In this document: piece by piece, positions 1 through 10,611 of the stretch
How positions within the stretch are numbered: position 1 is the stretch's first letter
Layout of the letters: the number at the start of each line of letters is the position of its first letter
Assembly: GCF_010093595.1 (NCBI RefSeq)
Contig: NW_022985445.1
Location: forward strand, 713,106 to 777,105
Direction of reading: 5' to 3'
Length of the DNA stretch: 64,000 nucleotides
From: Mytilinidion resinicola
Lineage: Eukaryota > Ascomycota > Dothideomycetes > Mytilinidiales > Mytilinidiaceae
Translations under genes and position numbers: made by a program
Notes under the pieces: model-generated
Database searches by the model: none
Seen by the model: only the letters and a program-made list of their open reading frames with translations
Told to the model about the DNA's origin: nothing

Positions 1-37
1 GAAGATACTCATTGAATCGCGCTAACTTTTTCTCCAG

Positions 38-270
38 ATGCGTTCGCCGTCAAGCTAGGCTATAGCGCGGAGCTTGGCTCTTCGTTGATCAAGCTTCAAA
101 TCCAAAACCTGTCGAGCATGGACGCGGATTGGCTGTACTCGAGTTTCCACTACTCTCATCCCATCTTGACTGAGCGGTTGAAGGCGATGAGCTGGGTCAG
201 CGAGTCGAAGGTGGTGGATAAATCGGCGGATAATGAGAAACCCTTGCAGGCGAATGATATAGAGCTGTAG
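38..270 (+). CDS. STE24: CAAX prenyl protease 1 (Ste24), C-terminal last exon (5' partial)
   Basis: Last exon of an integral-membrane zinc metalloprotease of the ER and inner nuclear membrane that removes the prenylated tripeptide from CAAX proteins such as the a-type mating pheromone. The exon follows an acceptor AG at 36-37 with a GCTAAC branch site at 21-26. The frame starts with two bases of a split codon and reads AFAVKLGYSAELGSSLIKL, then SSFHYSHPILTERLKAM, which matches the conserved Ste24 C-terminal block as I know the family. It ends with TAG at 268-270. The HEXXH zinc site and the membrane helices lie left of the window, so only the tail is visible. The gene is convergent with the A14 gene at 447. 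Confidence 0.9.
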
Positions 271-446
271 TCCTGGACCATGGTTTGGAGATGAAGCAGG
301 TGTCCAGCTTCCAAAATATTGGAATTAAAAGCCGCTTTGGCATCGATTTGCAACGCCGCCTAATACTCACAACCCTTTGCGTGATCTTGCCGTGCCATAT
401 CGCCGAATTGTGTCGTTATAGTACTGCCAACCTCGATTTTGAAGTC

Positions 447-1031
447 TCAGCCCTGCGTTTTCGCCTTCTTCTGCCTCAGCATTTCTTTCTCTCTCTTTTT
501 CTTCTCCTCCCGTTCTTTCTTCGCTTTCTTCCTGGCCGCCTTATCCAGTTTCGGTACCTCCACATGCTCCACAACCACCGGCTCCTCAACCCCATCGGCC
601 ACAAAGTTCGATCTATCCTCGATCTCCCCAATTATCGGCCCCTGCTCTCTCTGATACTCCTCAATATCCTGCCAGCCTTCCTCAGCCTGCTTCACCGTCC
701 TCTTCCCATTCAGCGCCTTGCCCACCACTGCATCCTCTAGTCCAGCTTCTGCTCCAGCTTTCGCATCTTCTTCTTCCAGCACCTCCAAATCTGGTTCCAT
801 GTGCTCGCCCCGCAACCCAGCTTCCACGCGCCTCAGGTTGTGTAGCACGACACCACCCATTGGGCCAGCAGAGGTCGCGAACTGCACGCCTGCTGTGCTG
901 AGAAGGCCGTCTGGGTGTAAATGGGGAGATGTTTCGGTTGCGACAAGGTAGGCGGTGAGGAGGGAGTGCGCTTCAGTGGTGGAGAGTGGCCGCGAGGCGT
1001 GCGCGCGGTGAGGAGGGTGTGCGGTTTCCAT
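447..1031 (-). CDS. RPA14: Probable DNA-directed RNA polymerase I subunit A14 (RPA14)
   Basis: Single-exon ORF of 194 aa. Residues about 15-80 (TEAHSLLTAYL, TSPHLHPDGLL, GVVLHNLRRVEAGLRGE) resemble the fungal Pol I A14 family, the partner of A43 in the Pol I stalk. The middle is acidic, and the C-terminal 30 residues are a Lys/Arg/Glu-rich predicted helix (KAARKKAKKEREEKKKRE) typical of nucleolar proteins. The ATG at 1029-1031 is the only sensible start. The gene is divergent from the bL34m gene, with 261 bp between start codons, so the two may share a promoter. The assignment rests on remembered family motifs and is less certain than those of the neighbouring enzymes. Confidence 0.6.
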   Translation of the reverse strand: METAHPPHRAHASRPLSTTEAHSLLTAYLVATETSPHLHPDGLLSTAGVQFATSAGPMGGVVLHNLRRVEAGLRGEHMEPDLEVLEEEDAKAGAEAGLEDAVVGKALNGKRTVKQAEEGWQDIEEYQREQGPIIGEIEDRSNFVADGVEEPVVVEHVEVPKLDKAARKKAKKEREEKKKREKEMLRQKKAKTQG

Positions 1032-1292
1032 TTTGTGAAATTATCCTAGGTAGAAAAAGCTTTTGAAGTATAGCCAGGCCGATTTGCGCGTGGTATTCAA
1101 GAAATACGTGTGGGTGATGTGTCGGGAGTGCAAACAAAAAAGTCGAAGACCAGGTTCCGTAGAAATTTTGGTGCTTGGCCCTTTTCGACCTCGAACTTCG
1201 GGAGAGCGACCTCCACATCCATAAATCAACGACACCCATCCACACGCTCACTCTACCACCCCAATCCACAAGCGAGGGCTCCATCACACACC

Positions 1293-1729
1293 ATGCAGTC
1301 TCTACGCTGCGTCCGCCTTCTCGCGCGCCCAACATCTCGAATCTCAACGCCGCAAACGTACTGCTCTCCCGTCCGTCTCATCAGCCCCCAGACTAACAGC
1401 ACACCAGCATTGTCACATCTCGAGCCTTCTCTCTCCTCTCTCCGCGCCGTCCTCAGCTTCTCCCTTGCTCCTGCAACGCGATCACACCCTCTACAACTCC
1501 CTCCGCCGTCACGGCCGCCGACGGCACCGTGCTCGACCTCCTCCCGAAGATATCTGCGCATCCTTCCCTGGTATCGTCGCAGGTGCGATGTGGGCCCCGA
1601 GATACGTTTAGTCCGAGTCACCGGGTGCGGAAGCGGAGACATGGGTTTCTGGCACGGCTGAGGAGTCGGGGCGGGCGGAAGATTTTGATGAGGAGGAAGT
1701 TGAAGGGGAGGCAGGCGCTGACGCATTAG
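1293..1729 (+). CDS. MRPL34: Mitochondrial large-subunit ribosomal protein bL34m
   Basis: Two exons, 1293-1357 and 1408-1729, encode 128 aa. The 50-nt intron (GTACTG donor, GACTAAC branch site at 1391, CCAG acceptor) restores the frame between an N-terminal arginine-rich mitochondrial presequence (MQSLRCVRLLARPTSR) and the C-terminal ribosomal domain. The last 45 residues carry the bL34 signature: GPRDTFSPSHRVRKRRHGFL, then ARLRSRGGRKILMRRKLKGR. Bacterial bL34 is only about 46 aa, so the extra N-terminus is the targeting and linker region usual in fungi. The product acts in the mitochondrial ribosome. It is divergent from the Pol I A14 gene. Confidence 0.9.
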
Positions 1730-2294
1730 TGCGGTGTTTACTGTTTCAAGAAAGGCAGGATATTACTCGAGGGGTTGAAGATAGCATTGTTCAATTTCCG
1801 CATATTAGGTGCGCGAGTGTATATCAGGAAGCGGTGTATTATACGGGCATATTGGTCCTCCTCCACAAGCATCCTTTTCGAATTCAGAAATAGGTGATAT
1901 ATGGACGTTGTTTGGAGCTACGGAAGACTATGAGCTGAGCGTGAATTGAATACTCGCAGTTGGTCGCGTAAGATTATTGAACTACGATGGGTCCACGCGG
2001 TGTGCACGCCGCGTCTATCAAAATCGATTTCACACGGTTAGATTCGTAACTCTTGTTAACATTAACCCACATGACGTCCTCCGCATGCCTCAGCGTATAA
2101 CATCCAACCCCCTTTCGGACCGCTTGTTTATCACTCAACTCGTCTTGGACTCATACACAACAGTTCTTCGGAGAGGATAGAGGGAAGGTTTGGACAGCGT
2201 ACTTACTAACTTCTAACCATATTCTAGGCCTTTTCTATGTGGTAAGTAATCCTCTAGCTTTCGCTCAGAATCTCTCGACAACACCAATCCCTCC
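1730..2294. other. Convergent intergenic region, no gene seen
   Basis: This spacer lies between the stop codons of the convergent bL34m and aldo-keto reductase genes. It is AT-richer than the flanking coding sequence and holds only short ORFs without recognisable content. It presumably carries both 3' UTRs. I saw no RNA gene or repeat. Confidence 0.5.
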
Positions 2295-3356
2295 TCAGGC
2301 GAACACAGGAATAGCAACCCCATCATCAAGCGGATCATTAAACCTCAGCCCCTTATCCAACCCACTAATCGCCTCAATCTCCTCCTCCGAAAGCGTGAAC
2401 CCTGTTACATCCAAATTCTGCTCCAACCGCGTCTTATTACTACTCTTCGGAATCACCGCCACGCCCCTCTGCGTACTCCACCTCAACAACACCTGCGCCG
2501 GCGTCTTCTCGTGCGCCGCCGCCACCTTCTTAATCACCTCCTGCTCCGTCAACGGCACCGCGTTCTTCGCGCGGGGGTTATCCAGCTCGAGAAAGCTCAA
2601 CGACCCAAACGAGCTATACGCCGTGATCTGCACACCATTACTCCTCGCAAACTTCACCAACGGCTCCTGCGTCAGGTACGGATGGTGCTCTATCTGCAGC
2701 ACCGCGGGCCTGATCTTCGCATAGTTGAAAAGATCGCTAAGCGTCTGCCCATTATAGTTGCTGACCCCAATACTCCTCACCAGGCCCTGCGCAACCACGT
2801 CCTCCATCGCGTGCCACGTCGCCTCGAGCGTCGCGGTGCCCGGCGCGAACTCGTCGCTCCACGCGCTGGGGTACCGCACGGCGGGGTCGACGTAGGCCAT
2901 CGCGAAGGGGAAGTGGATGTAGTAGAGGTCGAGGTAGTCGAGCTGCAGGTCGGCGAGCTGGCGCTTGAGGATGGGCCCCACGTGCGCTGGGTCGTGGAAG
3001 GTGCACCAGAGCTTCGAGACGATGAAGAGGTCGGCGCGGGTGACGAGGCCGTCTTTGAAGGCGCGCGCGAAGCCGCGGCCGACTTCTTTCTCGTTGCCGT
3101 AGACTTGGGGGTGGGTGTTAGAGGATGGCTGTAGGGACGGATTGGGGGGGATGTATGTACTCGCGGCGCCGTCGAAACAGCGGTAGCCGGTTTTGATGGC
3201 TTCGTAGACGAGGTCGGGGGCGACGGCTCCGTCGACTTTCCAGAGGCCGAGGCCGACGAGGGGCCTTGGGGGTGGGTTAGCTGTGGCTCTGATGTGGTAA
3301 CTTGGGGTTTCGCACATTTCATGTCCGCTGTTGAGCTTGACTGTGGAAGACGACAT
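2295..3356 (-). CDS. xyl1: NAD(P)H-dependent D-xylose reductase-type aldo-keto reductase
   Basis: Three exons on the minus strand (3316-3356, 3161-3264, 2295-3103) encode 317 aa, the usual length for fungal xylose reductases. Two short in-frame introns (51 and 57 nt, each with a CTAAC branch site and CCAAG acceptor) would otherwise add extra residues to the uninterrupted ORF. Family features: [12 protein letters not shown] near the N-terminus, catalytic Asp/Tyr in GYRCFDGA followed by YGNEKE, Lys in FIVSKLW, His in [26 protein letters not shown], and the cofactor loop [14 protein letters not shown]. The enzyme reduces xylose and other aldoses to polyols in the cytosol, the first step of pentose catabolism. 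It stands alone, so no sugar-use cluster is visible. Confidence 0.88.
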   Translation of the reverse strand: MSSSTVKLNSGHEMCETPSYHIRATANPPPRPLVGLGLWKVDGAVAPDLVYEAIKTGYRCFDGAASTYIPPNPSLQPSSNTHPQVYGNEKEVGRGFARAFKDGLVTRADLFIVSKLWCTFHDPAHVGPILKRQLADLQLDYLDLYYIHFPFAMAYVDPAVRYPSAWSDEFAPGTATLEATWHAMEDVVAQGLVRSIGVSNYNGQTLSDLFNYAKIRPAVLQIEHHPYLTQEPLVKFARSNGVQITAYSSFGSLSFLELDNPRAKNAVPLTEQEVIKKVAAAHEKTPAQVLLRWSTQRGVAVIPKSSNKTRLEQNLDVTGFTLSEEEIEAISGLDKGLRFNDPLDDGVAIPVFA

Positions 3357-4234
3357 GGTCGAGATCTAATCTTGAGCGTCTCTCCAAGATGAGAAGAGTT
3401 CTATTGAGAAGAGAGACAGCAAGAGGAGAGTGAGCTGGATGAAGTATGATGTAGATTGATTGAAAAGTGGGTTTCAAGTTGATATAGTACTGGTCGACTT
3501 GAATGCCACGAGAGCTTTTGTACCGTGGTGGTCCGCATTACCACATCGAGTAGTTCCCGGCGTAGGGCTGGAATGCCCGGTTTTAGACTGCTTAGAGCTC
3601 CATTGTGCTATTGAAATGGCCCAATAGCCTTGAGCAATGTGGAGAACTGACCTGCATCTACCTACCGAGTTCTGCGACGCTGAAATGGTACATCATTTTA
3701 ACTAGGAAGGTCTAGCGTAGTGAAGCTGGTGAGATTGAGATTGATATTACATATAAGCGTTCGAAGCTTAGGTCTCAAGGGATGCACAAATGGTCAAGCC
3801 GACATGTATGAATATGGGTGCAGAGAGTTATGCCTACACTAGTTCATCTCTGTTCAGTCCCCGCTCTTGAGATTTGGCACGTGATATCAAGCCGCCACTA
3901 GTCTGATCATGGTTCTGGTATCAAATGTCGCGCGATGACGGTCTCAAATCAGGATCCTCGTTTTCTGCTTCATTTTTAGGGCCAGTGGGCTCTAAGATAC
4001 CATTCCTCAGCTAGACACCGGCAGCGCTAGTCAAAACAGTATAGTGTCGTTGCGCGTCGTCTAGATTTGAAGAACGTTCTGAGCTTAGATGTTTGATAGC
4101 ATTGAACTACCTCTATCCCAAACTTTTCAGTCTACGCCACAATCAGGAAGTCCATTCATTCATTACCCATACATCGTTTCAACCTGACTGCCTTAAAAAA
4201 AGGCCCAAAATGCCGCCCCCTCTTCTCTATCCCC
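3357..4234. promoter_or_regulatory. Intergenic region holding the aldo-keto reductase promoter
   Basis: An 878-bp stretch without a credible ORF. The part adjoining 3357 must contain the 5' UTR and promoter of the reductase. The part adjoining 4234 is downstream of HIS1. I see no tandem repeat, and no regulatory motif that I can assign with confidence. Confidence 0.4.
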
Positions 4235-5671
4235 TCACGACGTTCTCGAATTGTCAATCTTCATAACCAAGATGTCGCACGCGCCCACATCTGTCAACTC
4301 ATCCATGGCCGTGGCGATCCGTTTCCGCTCCACCATGACTTGGACCGCGACCCAGCCCTCTTCTTCGAGCGAATTGATGGTCGGGGCGCGCTTGCCAGGG
4401 GTGATGGTGCAGGCTGCTTCGATCTTGGGGCGCTCGATGTTGTACGTGCAGAGGACGTATTTTTGGGCGGCTGTAGTGATGGCGGGGTTTAGATGGGGTT
4501 TTGAGATTTGACAAATTAGATAGAAAAGATAGAAAAGATAGACGACTCTGTGTTATGGGGTGGTCAAGACGGTCGACCGACGTACACGGGACCCGAGGCT
4601 TCTAAAATGTATCGAGGGGCTTCGGAAAGTGACAGATGAAAGAAAACAAAGCTTTGACAAGGAAGAGGAAAAGAAGATACTCACTTATTACTCCTTCGAT
4701 TCGCGAAGCGATCAAATCAACAAGTTTGGGGTCTGAGGGGTGCTTTGACTTGATGAGAACAGCGGTAGACTCGACGACGGTGGAGATTGCTTTGAGGCCC
4801 GCTGCTCGCATTGTTTCGCCGGATTCTATCGATTATTAGCAAAAAGCGTCTTTTTAGGAGAAACTTTTTGGGTCATCTTACCAACTAAATCCACAATGCC
4901 GTCCGCTACACCGAGTGCGCACGCAGCCTCCACGCTTCCCCCGACATATTTGATTTTCGTCAGGAGCTTCGCCTTCCCATCCCCGTTGGTAACACCCCCG
5001 GAGCCGTTCGCCTTCGCCTCTAGCTCTCTGAAATATTGCTCCGTGAGATTCGTAAAGCTAGTAACGACATTCTTCCCAATCAGGTCCTCCGGCTTCTGAA
5101 GTTCCCCCTTTTGCGGAACTTGCACTTGTAGACTGCACTTTCCGAAGTCCAGATCCAACACTTCCGTCACACCTGTGGTCTCTGTCGGAGGTGAAACAAC
5201 CTCATGTTCCCCCACTTGGTCCCGTCCCGTTATCCCAAGATCGACACGGCCTTCGCCGACAAAGGTGGGAATGTCTGCTGCAGGGAGGAAGACAAGCGCG
5301 ATGGAGAGGTTCTTGACCAGAGCGATGTCTAGTCGTGAGTGTCGGTGGAATTGGATGTCGGAGCCTTTGAGGAGGTCAAGACACGCCTGGTGCAAACGGC
5401 CCTCTGTTTCAACCACAAGAGTTAGCAATTGGCTACGCAGAGGCAAATTGTTGCAGGTTTGACAAGCACGCAATGGAGCGGAGGGACTGACTCTTAGGCA
5501 CAGCGAACAAAAGCCGATCGTTCAGACTATCCACCAAAAGGTCAGTCAAGTGCGGTAGAGAGCGTGAGGGCCGTCTTGCAGCCGGAACAACGCCATTGCT
5601 CACAGTCATGGTGGAATGAAAGGGTGAAGAGGGTGGGGAAGCACGAGAACTCACGAATTGACTAGATCCAT
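4235..5671 (-). CDS. HIS1: ATP phosphoribosyltransferase (histidine biosynthesis, step 1)
   Basis: Five exons (5655-5671, 5492-5526, 4882-5403, 4685-4825, 4235-4470) encode 316 aa. The first two exons are only 17 and 35 nt, and joining them gives the canonical start MDLVNSLNDRLLFAVPKKG followed by RLHQACLDLLKG. Later blocks are FVGEGRVDLGITGRDQV in the catalytic domain, AACALGVADGIVDLVESGET in the PRPP-binding region, and the regulatory C-terminal domain AQKYVLCTYNI, then TPGKRAPTINSLEEEGWVAV. That domain marks the long, histidine-feedback-inhibited form. The enzyme condenses ATP and PRPP. All four introns have GT-AG ends and matching phase. It is divergent from RPS28, sharing a 706-bp upstream region. 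Confidence 0.95.
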
Positions 5672-6377
5672 TGTGACCTTATTCAAACTCCGCGATCTCC
5701 TGGGGTGCTGTCGCACGGCGCGGCTACCAGCTTCTCTGGCTTCTCCGGTGGCTGCAGGTGATCCACGTAGTTGGGGCTAATTGGCCGCAGAGGGGGTTTT
5801 CCTAAGATATGCGTCGGGCGTGCAGGCAATATACTGATGGTGTCTTATGCAACGATATTGCTTGCGTCGTGCTGCTCGTAGCGGGGCGTAAGAAGTGGGC
5901 TGTAAGGCGTGAGTCAAGCTTCGAAAACACCACGTGCGGGGGGCGAATGGGTTTGTTTGAGCGCGGCGGGGGGCAGCCCTAGAATAGTCTGTGTAGGGAA
6001 AAAGCAATTGAGTCCAATAAGAGTCAGAATCACGAGGGAGTGAAAGAGGTGGTGGTGGTGGTGTCCGAAATGCGGAATAAAGGCCCTCTCGTCCAATAAG
6101 GTGGGGGCGTGCATAAGCCTTGCATGGATTAAATTGTGCAGTCGCTTGAATGGTCGGCCCGGGCGGCTTGGCTCCACATTCGTTTCGCACGTCGCTCTAT
6201 CGATCGCGAAATTGAGAGCCTACGCCATCGACCTCTGCGCACCTACGACAACCCGCTGCAAGCCCGCAAATCGACTCACTTGTCGAACACACCTAAAGCC
6301 GCAGCTTCAACAAACCAAAAGTCAGTTCACTCCACCCGGGTTCGATTTTCAGCAACTAACAGGCGTAGTCTGCAAAG
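5672..6377. promoter_or_regulatory. Divergent promoter region of HIS1 and RPS28
   Basis: A 706-bp region between the start codons of HIS1 (minus) and RPS28 (plus). Pyrimidine/purine-asymmetric stretches occur around 6040-6065. The short ORFs inside have no recognisable content. I did not find a Gcn4/CpcA-type TGACTCA site that I would call. Confidence 0.45.
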
Positions 6378-6783
6378 ATGGACGCAGCGAAAGTTCCCGT
6401 CAAGCTCGTGAAGGTCACTCGCGGTAAGTTGCTCAGTAATGAAACAGCAAAATACGAGTACTGACAAATCTCTAGTTCTCGGACGCACTGGTACGTAACA
6501 ATCCTCCAACCTCGAATTGCGATCCAAACGAGCGGGGAAGGAAATGAGAATACAAGAGGGCACGGTTCTGATGGACAACAGGCTCCCGTGGAGGTGTCAC
6601 CCAGGTCCGCGTCGAGTTCATGGACGATACTACCCGAAGCATCATCAGGAACGTGAAGGGCCCAGGTATGGACATAACCCCCGCAGATTTGAAGGACGGC
6701 ATGGATCTGACTATTATCCAGTCCGCGAAAACGACATCCTCTGCTTGCTCGAGTCCGAACGTGAGGCCAGGAGGCTGAGATAG
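6378..6783 (+). CDS. RPS28: 40S ribosomal protein eS28
   Basis: Four exons (6378-6423, 6476-6490, 6582-6665, 6722-6783) encode 68 aa, the normal length of eS28. The joined protein begins [20 protein letters not shown], continues [16 protein letters not shown] and ends [16 protein letters not shown], all highly conserved in eS28. The second exon is only 15 nt and encodes the VLGRT junction. All three introns have good GTANGT or GTAAGT donors and AG acceptors. The protein sits near the mRNA exit channel of the small subunit. Coding sequence is a minority of this gene, as in many intron-rich fungal ribosomal genes. Confidence 0.96.
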
Positions 6784-8185
6784 ACGGAATGGTGGAAGGG
6801 AGAAGTTGGAGCGGGAAGGGCTGCGGAGTGATTCGGACAACGGCATTGCGAACGGCATCTCTCATCGGACTGTCCATCTGACCTGTTCTATGAGATAGGG
6901 AGCACGGGATTCAATCAAACATTTCCTCCAACCGCTTTTTGCTCGCGATATCTCGAATCTGATCCAGTCCAAACGCCTCCCATCACCAAGTATGATCTTT
7001 CGACACTGACAAGGCTTCATCCTGCTAGAATTCCAGTGAAGCTGTTAGGGCACCACAAGCAGTGCCTTGCAAGTGTGCAAAACATTTTTGTCGTATTCCT
7101 AGTTCAAAGGCCTAGCAAACACATCTTCTGCGCTCAAATTAGCTTCTTACGGGGGTGTCTCACGACACCATCAGTGTGTGCAAACTCATAGCGGCGTAAG
7201 TGTGATTCGCGAGCTCGAGCAAATTACTAGCGTTTACAGGATGGTCTTGGAGCTTTCCTGATTCATAGCCGTTGGAGCTTCTATCCTCAGCGGTCGGCCT
7301 CGCTCCTCGCGGGAGTGCCCCAAAACACTATCAGAGTGCGCAAAGCCACAGCGCAGTCAACACAATTCGCGAGATCGAGCAAAAAGGTAGCGTTTATAGG
7401 ATGTTATTAAAGCTGCCTTGAATCAAAGGCTTAGCACATTCACATCCTCTGCACTCAAATTCGCACTGGGCGGGAGTATCTCGCGAAACTATTAGGGTGC
7501 GCAAACCTACCGCGGAGTCAACGCGATTCGCAAGCTCGAGCAACAAGGTAGCGTTTGCAAGATGTTCTTGGAGCTTTGTTGATTCAGAGGTGCAGAGCCA
7601 CGGCATTCTCTGCACTCAAATGCGCCATTCTCAGGGGTGCCTTCAGATGTTTTCAGGGAGCTCGAGCAACAAGATAGCTTTTACAGTGTGCTCTTGGGGT
7701 AGCCCTGAGTTAAAGACCTTGGAGCCTCTATATTCTCTTTAGACAACGTTGCTTAGTGTAGGAGTGTCTCACAACACTATCAGCATGCGCAAAACGAACA
7801 GCAGCGTTATTGCGATCCACGAGCTTGAGAAAACTGATAGCGCTCCCAATGCGCTTTTAGAACAGTCTTGATTTGAAGACCGAGGTCCTCGACATCCTCT
7901 ACGCTCAGATTTGGGACTTGCAGGGGTGTCTTCATATGTTATCAAGATGCGCAAAGCGTATGGCTGAGTCAGTACGATTTACCCGCTCAGACTCTCACAT
8001 TGCGGATTCATAATGTTTGAGGAATAGTGATCTTCTATTGTGTTGTATTGAGACCCTACCTTTCAGAGCCTATCCAACTCTCATCCGTGCCCGTTAGTTT
8101 AGATCATTAATCTTTTTCTTTCATTCGTCCATTCATCGCCCATTTTCGATCGCTTAGAATGGCTCAGTACAATTCTCGTAATGCC
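6784..8185. repeat. Degenerate tandem array, period near 160 bp, five or so units
   Basis: From about 7010 to 7990 a unit recurs with the same order of landmarks: a GGGGTGTCTCACGACACNAT-like start, a GTGCGCAAA core, GATTCGCGAGCTCGAGCAA, then TAGCGTTTACAGGATG and CTTGGAGC. The GCGCAAA core recurs at about 7178, 7336, 7496, 7783 and 7949. The unit near 7640 has lost this part but keeps the CTCGAGCAACAAGATAGC part at about 7660. Spacing is 158-166 bp where units are complete. Units are strongly diverged, so the array is old. No gene is visible between RPS28 and the paralogue cluster. Confidence 0.75.
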
Positions 8186-10103
8186 TTACCACTTCTCATC
8201 TGACAAAGCCATCCACCTTCCTGCTAGGGTAGTATTGCGGAGCTCCGGGAAGAGTCTTCGGTTCCTATATGCAAACTTCCGTAACTTGACCTCCAGATAC
8301 CAAGCAGTAGCCTTTGGTGATCTCACAACACCCTTTTCGATGGTACCGAAAGCCTTCGCTAAATTTGACATCAAATTGGTGATCGACTGTGACATTTCAG
8401 CAAATCTAACAGCCAAAATGTAGTTTCAGGCTACCTTACAGCGTTAGGTTGTCGAATAGAGACGTTGGCGCGGGTATTGTCCAAAATGGCCTTTCAATTC
8501 ACGGCGGTGCATGGCAAGCGACATAAGTTCAGAAGATCAAGGAGAGGTAAAGTTTTCTTGACATATGGTTAGCCACATAGTCCTGAGGAATCCAAAAGCT
8601 GATACAAAAACAAGACATTAGTCTGTGGACAATCCATCGCAGCACTCTAAAGAGTGATAAAGAAGTGTAATTAGACTGACGCATTGGCATCCTATTGGCT
8701 CATGACAGACTTCTTAAGGCTCACTCACCTGCATCATATTCACGAAGACGAAAGCACACTTCCCCAATTCAGGGAAGCAGTGTGGGTGCAAGCATACAAC
8801 AAATCTTAGTTTCTCGTCCAGTGCTCTCCGAGCCTTGGACTCGTTCAGCTCTGGGTCGGCTAAGATAGATCTCATGATTGTTCCCAAGTCAAGCAGCTTC
8901 AACTGCTTGTGTTTGGCTTGGCTGTCAAATCCATGGAGCTGCGGTTCCTGTGAAAGTCGTTAGCATCTGTACCCCAAGGGTATGACCTTACCAGAAAAAC
9001 AGTCTGTAGACACCTTCCCCCCCCCTCTCAAAAAGAATTTAAAAAAAAAAATTCGCTTGAGAATGCCAGCAGACTAGGGTCTTAGTACAGTGAGATGATC
9101 CTTACTTTGTCTCCATTCCGCTTGACAATTAAGTTGACCAAAGTCTTGATGATCGTCTTGTACTTGTTCTGAAGGATTAGGCGTTTGTCAAGCAAGAGAT
9201 CCATGCATGGTGTTGACGAGTTCGCGAGACGGTCTTTGATGCCTCTAGGTGGCTGTGTTGAGGGCCCATCTTCAGCTGCGTACGCGCTTTCAGAGCCAGA
9301 ACTGTCACAGTCACTCGCCTGATCTTCAGTTTGGCTACTAGCACTACTTTGATCTTGATCGCTGGATGATCCTCGTCGCTTTGATCCTCGTCGCTTTGAT
9401 CCTCGTCGCTTTGATCCTCGTCGCTTTGAGAGTCGTCGTTTTGATCTTCGGACTCACTTTGGTCATCATCGCTTGAGCTGGAGGATCAAAGAGCTGGAGG
9501 CGCAGGTCTCGGGGCAGACCTGGGGGTCAATTCACCAGCATCGGTCATCACCTCTTCCTTGACAGGAACAGATTCATCTTCAGTCTCCCTATCGACCGTG
9601 GCATCGATTGGGGTTGGTTCGATAGTAGTGCTCCGCCTAGTTCCGAGGGTATTGCTACTATCATTCTCGATAGGGGCAAATATACCAGAACCTGTAGCAG
9701 TGGTTCTGTTCTGCCTACCGACGCCATCTCGGAGGCTTGCAAATGCCTTGGCCATGCGGTCAAAAGCATGGTAGTCGGACTCGTCCGGCTGTGTATAGAG
9801 CCTATGTGTCGCGGCTATTACAGCTGCCAAACCAAATTCCGCCTTCTCAGCAATATCCAATCGCATGGCCAGTAGCCAGGTTGAATTGTCGATCATCTCG
9901 CGCTCTATGACTTCCAGGGCATGCTGCATTCTCTCCTCCCAGGCTCCATGGGCTGCCATATGGGCTAGAATGACATCGAGACAGAGCTCGTTCAGTACGT
10001 CCGGGGGAAGTGTTATGTTGATGAGACCCTGCACTTGTGAGATAGTATGGTTGATGAGTATTACTAGAAAGCGGCAGTCTACAAATCTATAAGGTATACA
10101 CAC
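8186..10103 (-). pseudogene. Paralogue C of an unrecognised three-member family, apparently disrupted
   Basis: This is a minus-strand relative of genes A and B. Readable parts: 9486-10103, a helical segment with WLLAMRLDIAEKAEFGLAA aligning to the A/B segment WLLAEQLDTPHKAPIA; about 9110-9400, an acidic QSDED tract followed by SSTPCMDLLLDKRLIL, aligning with STPIVDLLCG of A; 8729-8947, an exon with ALDEKLRFVVCLHPHCFPEL aligning with EKDLRLWVSADPRAFPEL of A; and an end at 8186 with RLFPELRNTTLAGRWM. The exon phases at 8947 and 8729 match gene B. Lesions: an in-frame TGA at 9486-9488, and a frame change next to the 15-bp repeat at 9368-9427. No start codon exon is visible. An 86-bp mobile-like element sits where 5' exons would be expected. 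Confidence 0.55.
9368..9427. repeat. 15-bp minisatellite, four perfect units
   Basis: Four identical head-to-tail copies of GATCCTCGTCGCTTT. On the minus strand they encode repeated DEDQS within the acidic tract of paralogue C. The reading frame of this gene changes immediately beyond the array, so slippage here is a likely cause of the frame loss. Confidence 0.9.
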
Positions 10104-10134
10104 TATTTCTGTGCTTGTGTACGCTCGTCTAGCA

Positions 10135-10220
10135 CCGCCTGAGGTCCTTCAGGATGCTATTGTTATGCATGAAATACTAGCTTTGGCAAGCCTGATAGCT
10201 CTCTGGGCCACCTCAGACGG
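10135..10220. mobile_element. 86-bp MITE-like element, copy 1
   Basis: Bounded by inverted ends CCGCCTGAGGT (left) and ACCTCAGACGG (right). A second copy of exactly the same length is at 62044-62129, sharing the interior block AGCTTTGGCAAGC and some outer flank. It has no coding capacity. Size and terminal inverted repeats fit a miniature inverted-repeat element. Target duplications were not identified with certainty, so a conserved hairpin RNA or terminator is an alternative. Confidence 0.6.
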
Positions 10221-10611
10221 CCTTGAACTGCTTGAATGTATGCCACCTTTTTCCCACCTAGAACACTAGTGTGCACGTGAGAACGTGTCGCGCTAGCGGA
10301 CGGGGCCTAAGCGAACCTCTTAACCGCGCCACCGGACCCTGAACCTCCGCACCTCGACAACGTCGACCGTCCGTTGAACACGGCGCCTTCCTGGTCACTA
10401 TGGTGTTCTGCACGGCTCGCAGAGGTAGTCTCGGCGGGTCAAAATCTGGACGCGGCAGGAATGAGGTAGGCGTCTTCCAAAATCCAATCATCAGGCTGTC
10501 GGCTAATCCAACCCCACGAATAGGCTCAAGTCCCAGCAAAGCGAAAGCGAGAAGTAAGCGTAGACACATCATCACGCGGGGCATCGAAAAGGTGGCACTA
10601 GCAAGCTGTCT

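Noticed and set aside
2511..3134. 207-codon plus-strand ORF
   Set aside because: Antisense shadow of the GC-rich aldo-keto reductase; Arg/His-rich with no domain.
2295..3356. Sugar-use or secondary-metabolite cluster around the xylose reductase
   Set aside because: Neighbours are ribosomal and histidine-synthesis genes; there is no transporter, regulator, PKS, NRPS or P450.
6784..8185. CRISPR-like array
   Set aside because: Units are diverged 160-bp satellites in a fungal nuclear genome, with no short identical repeats and unique spacers.
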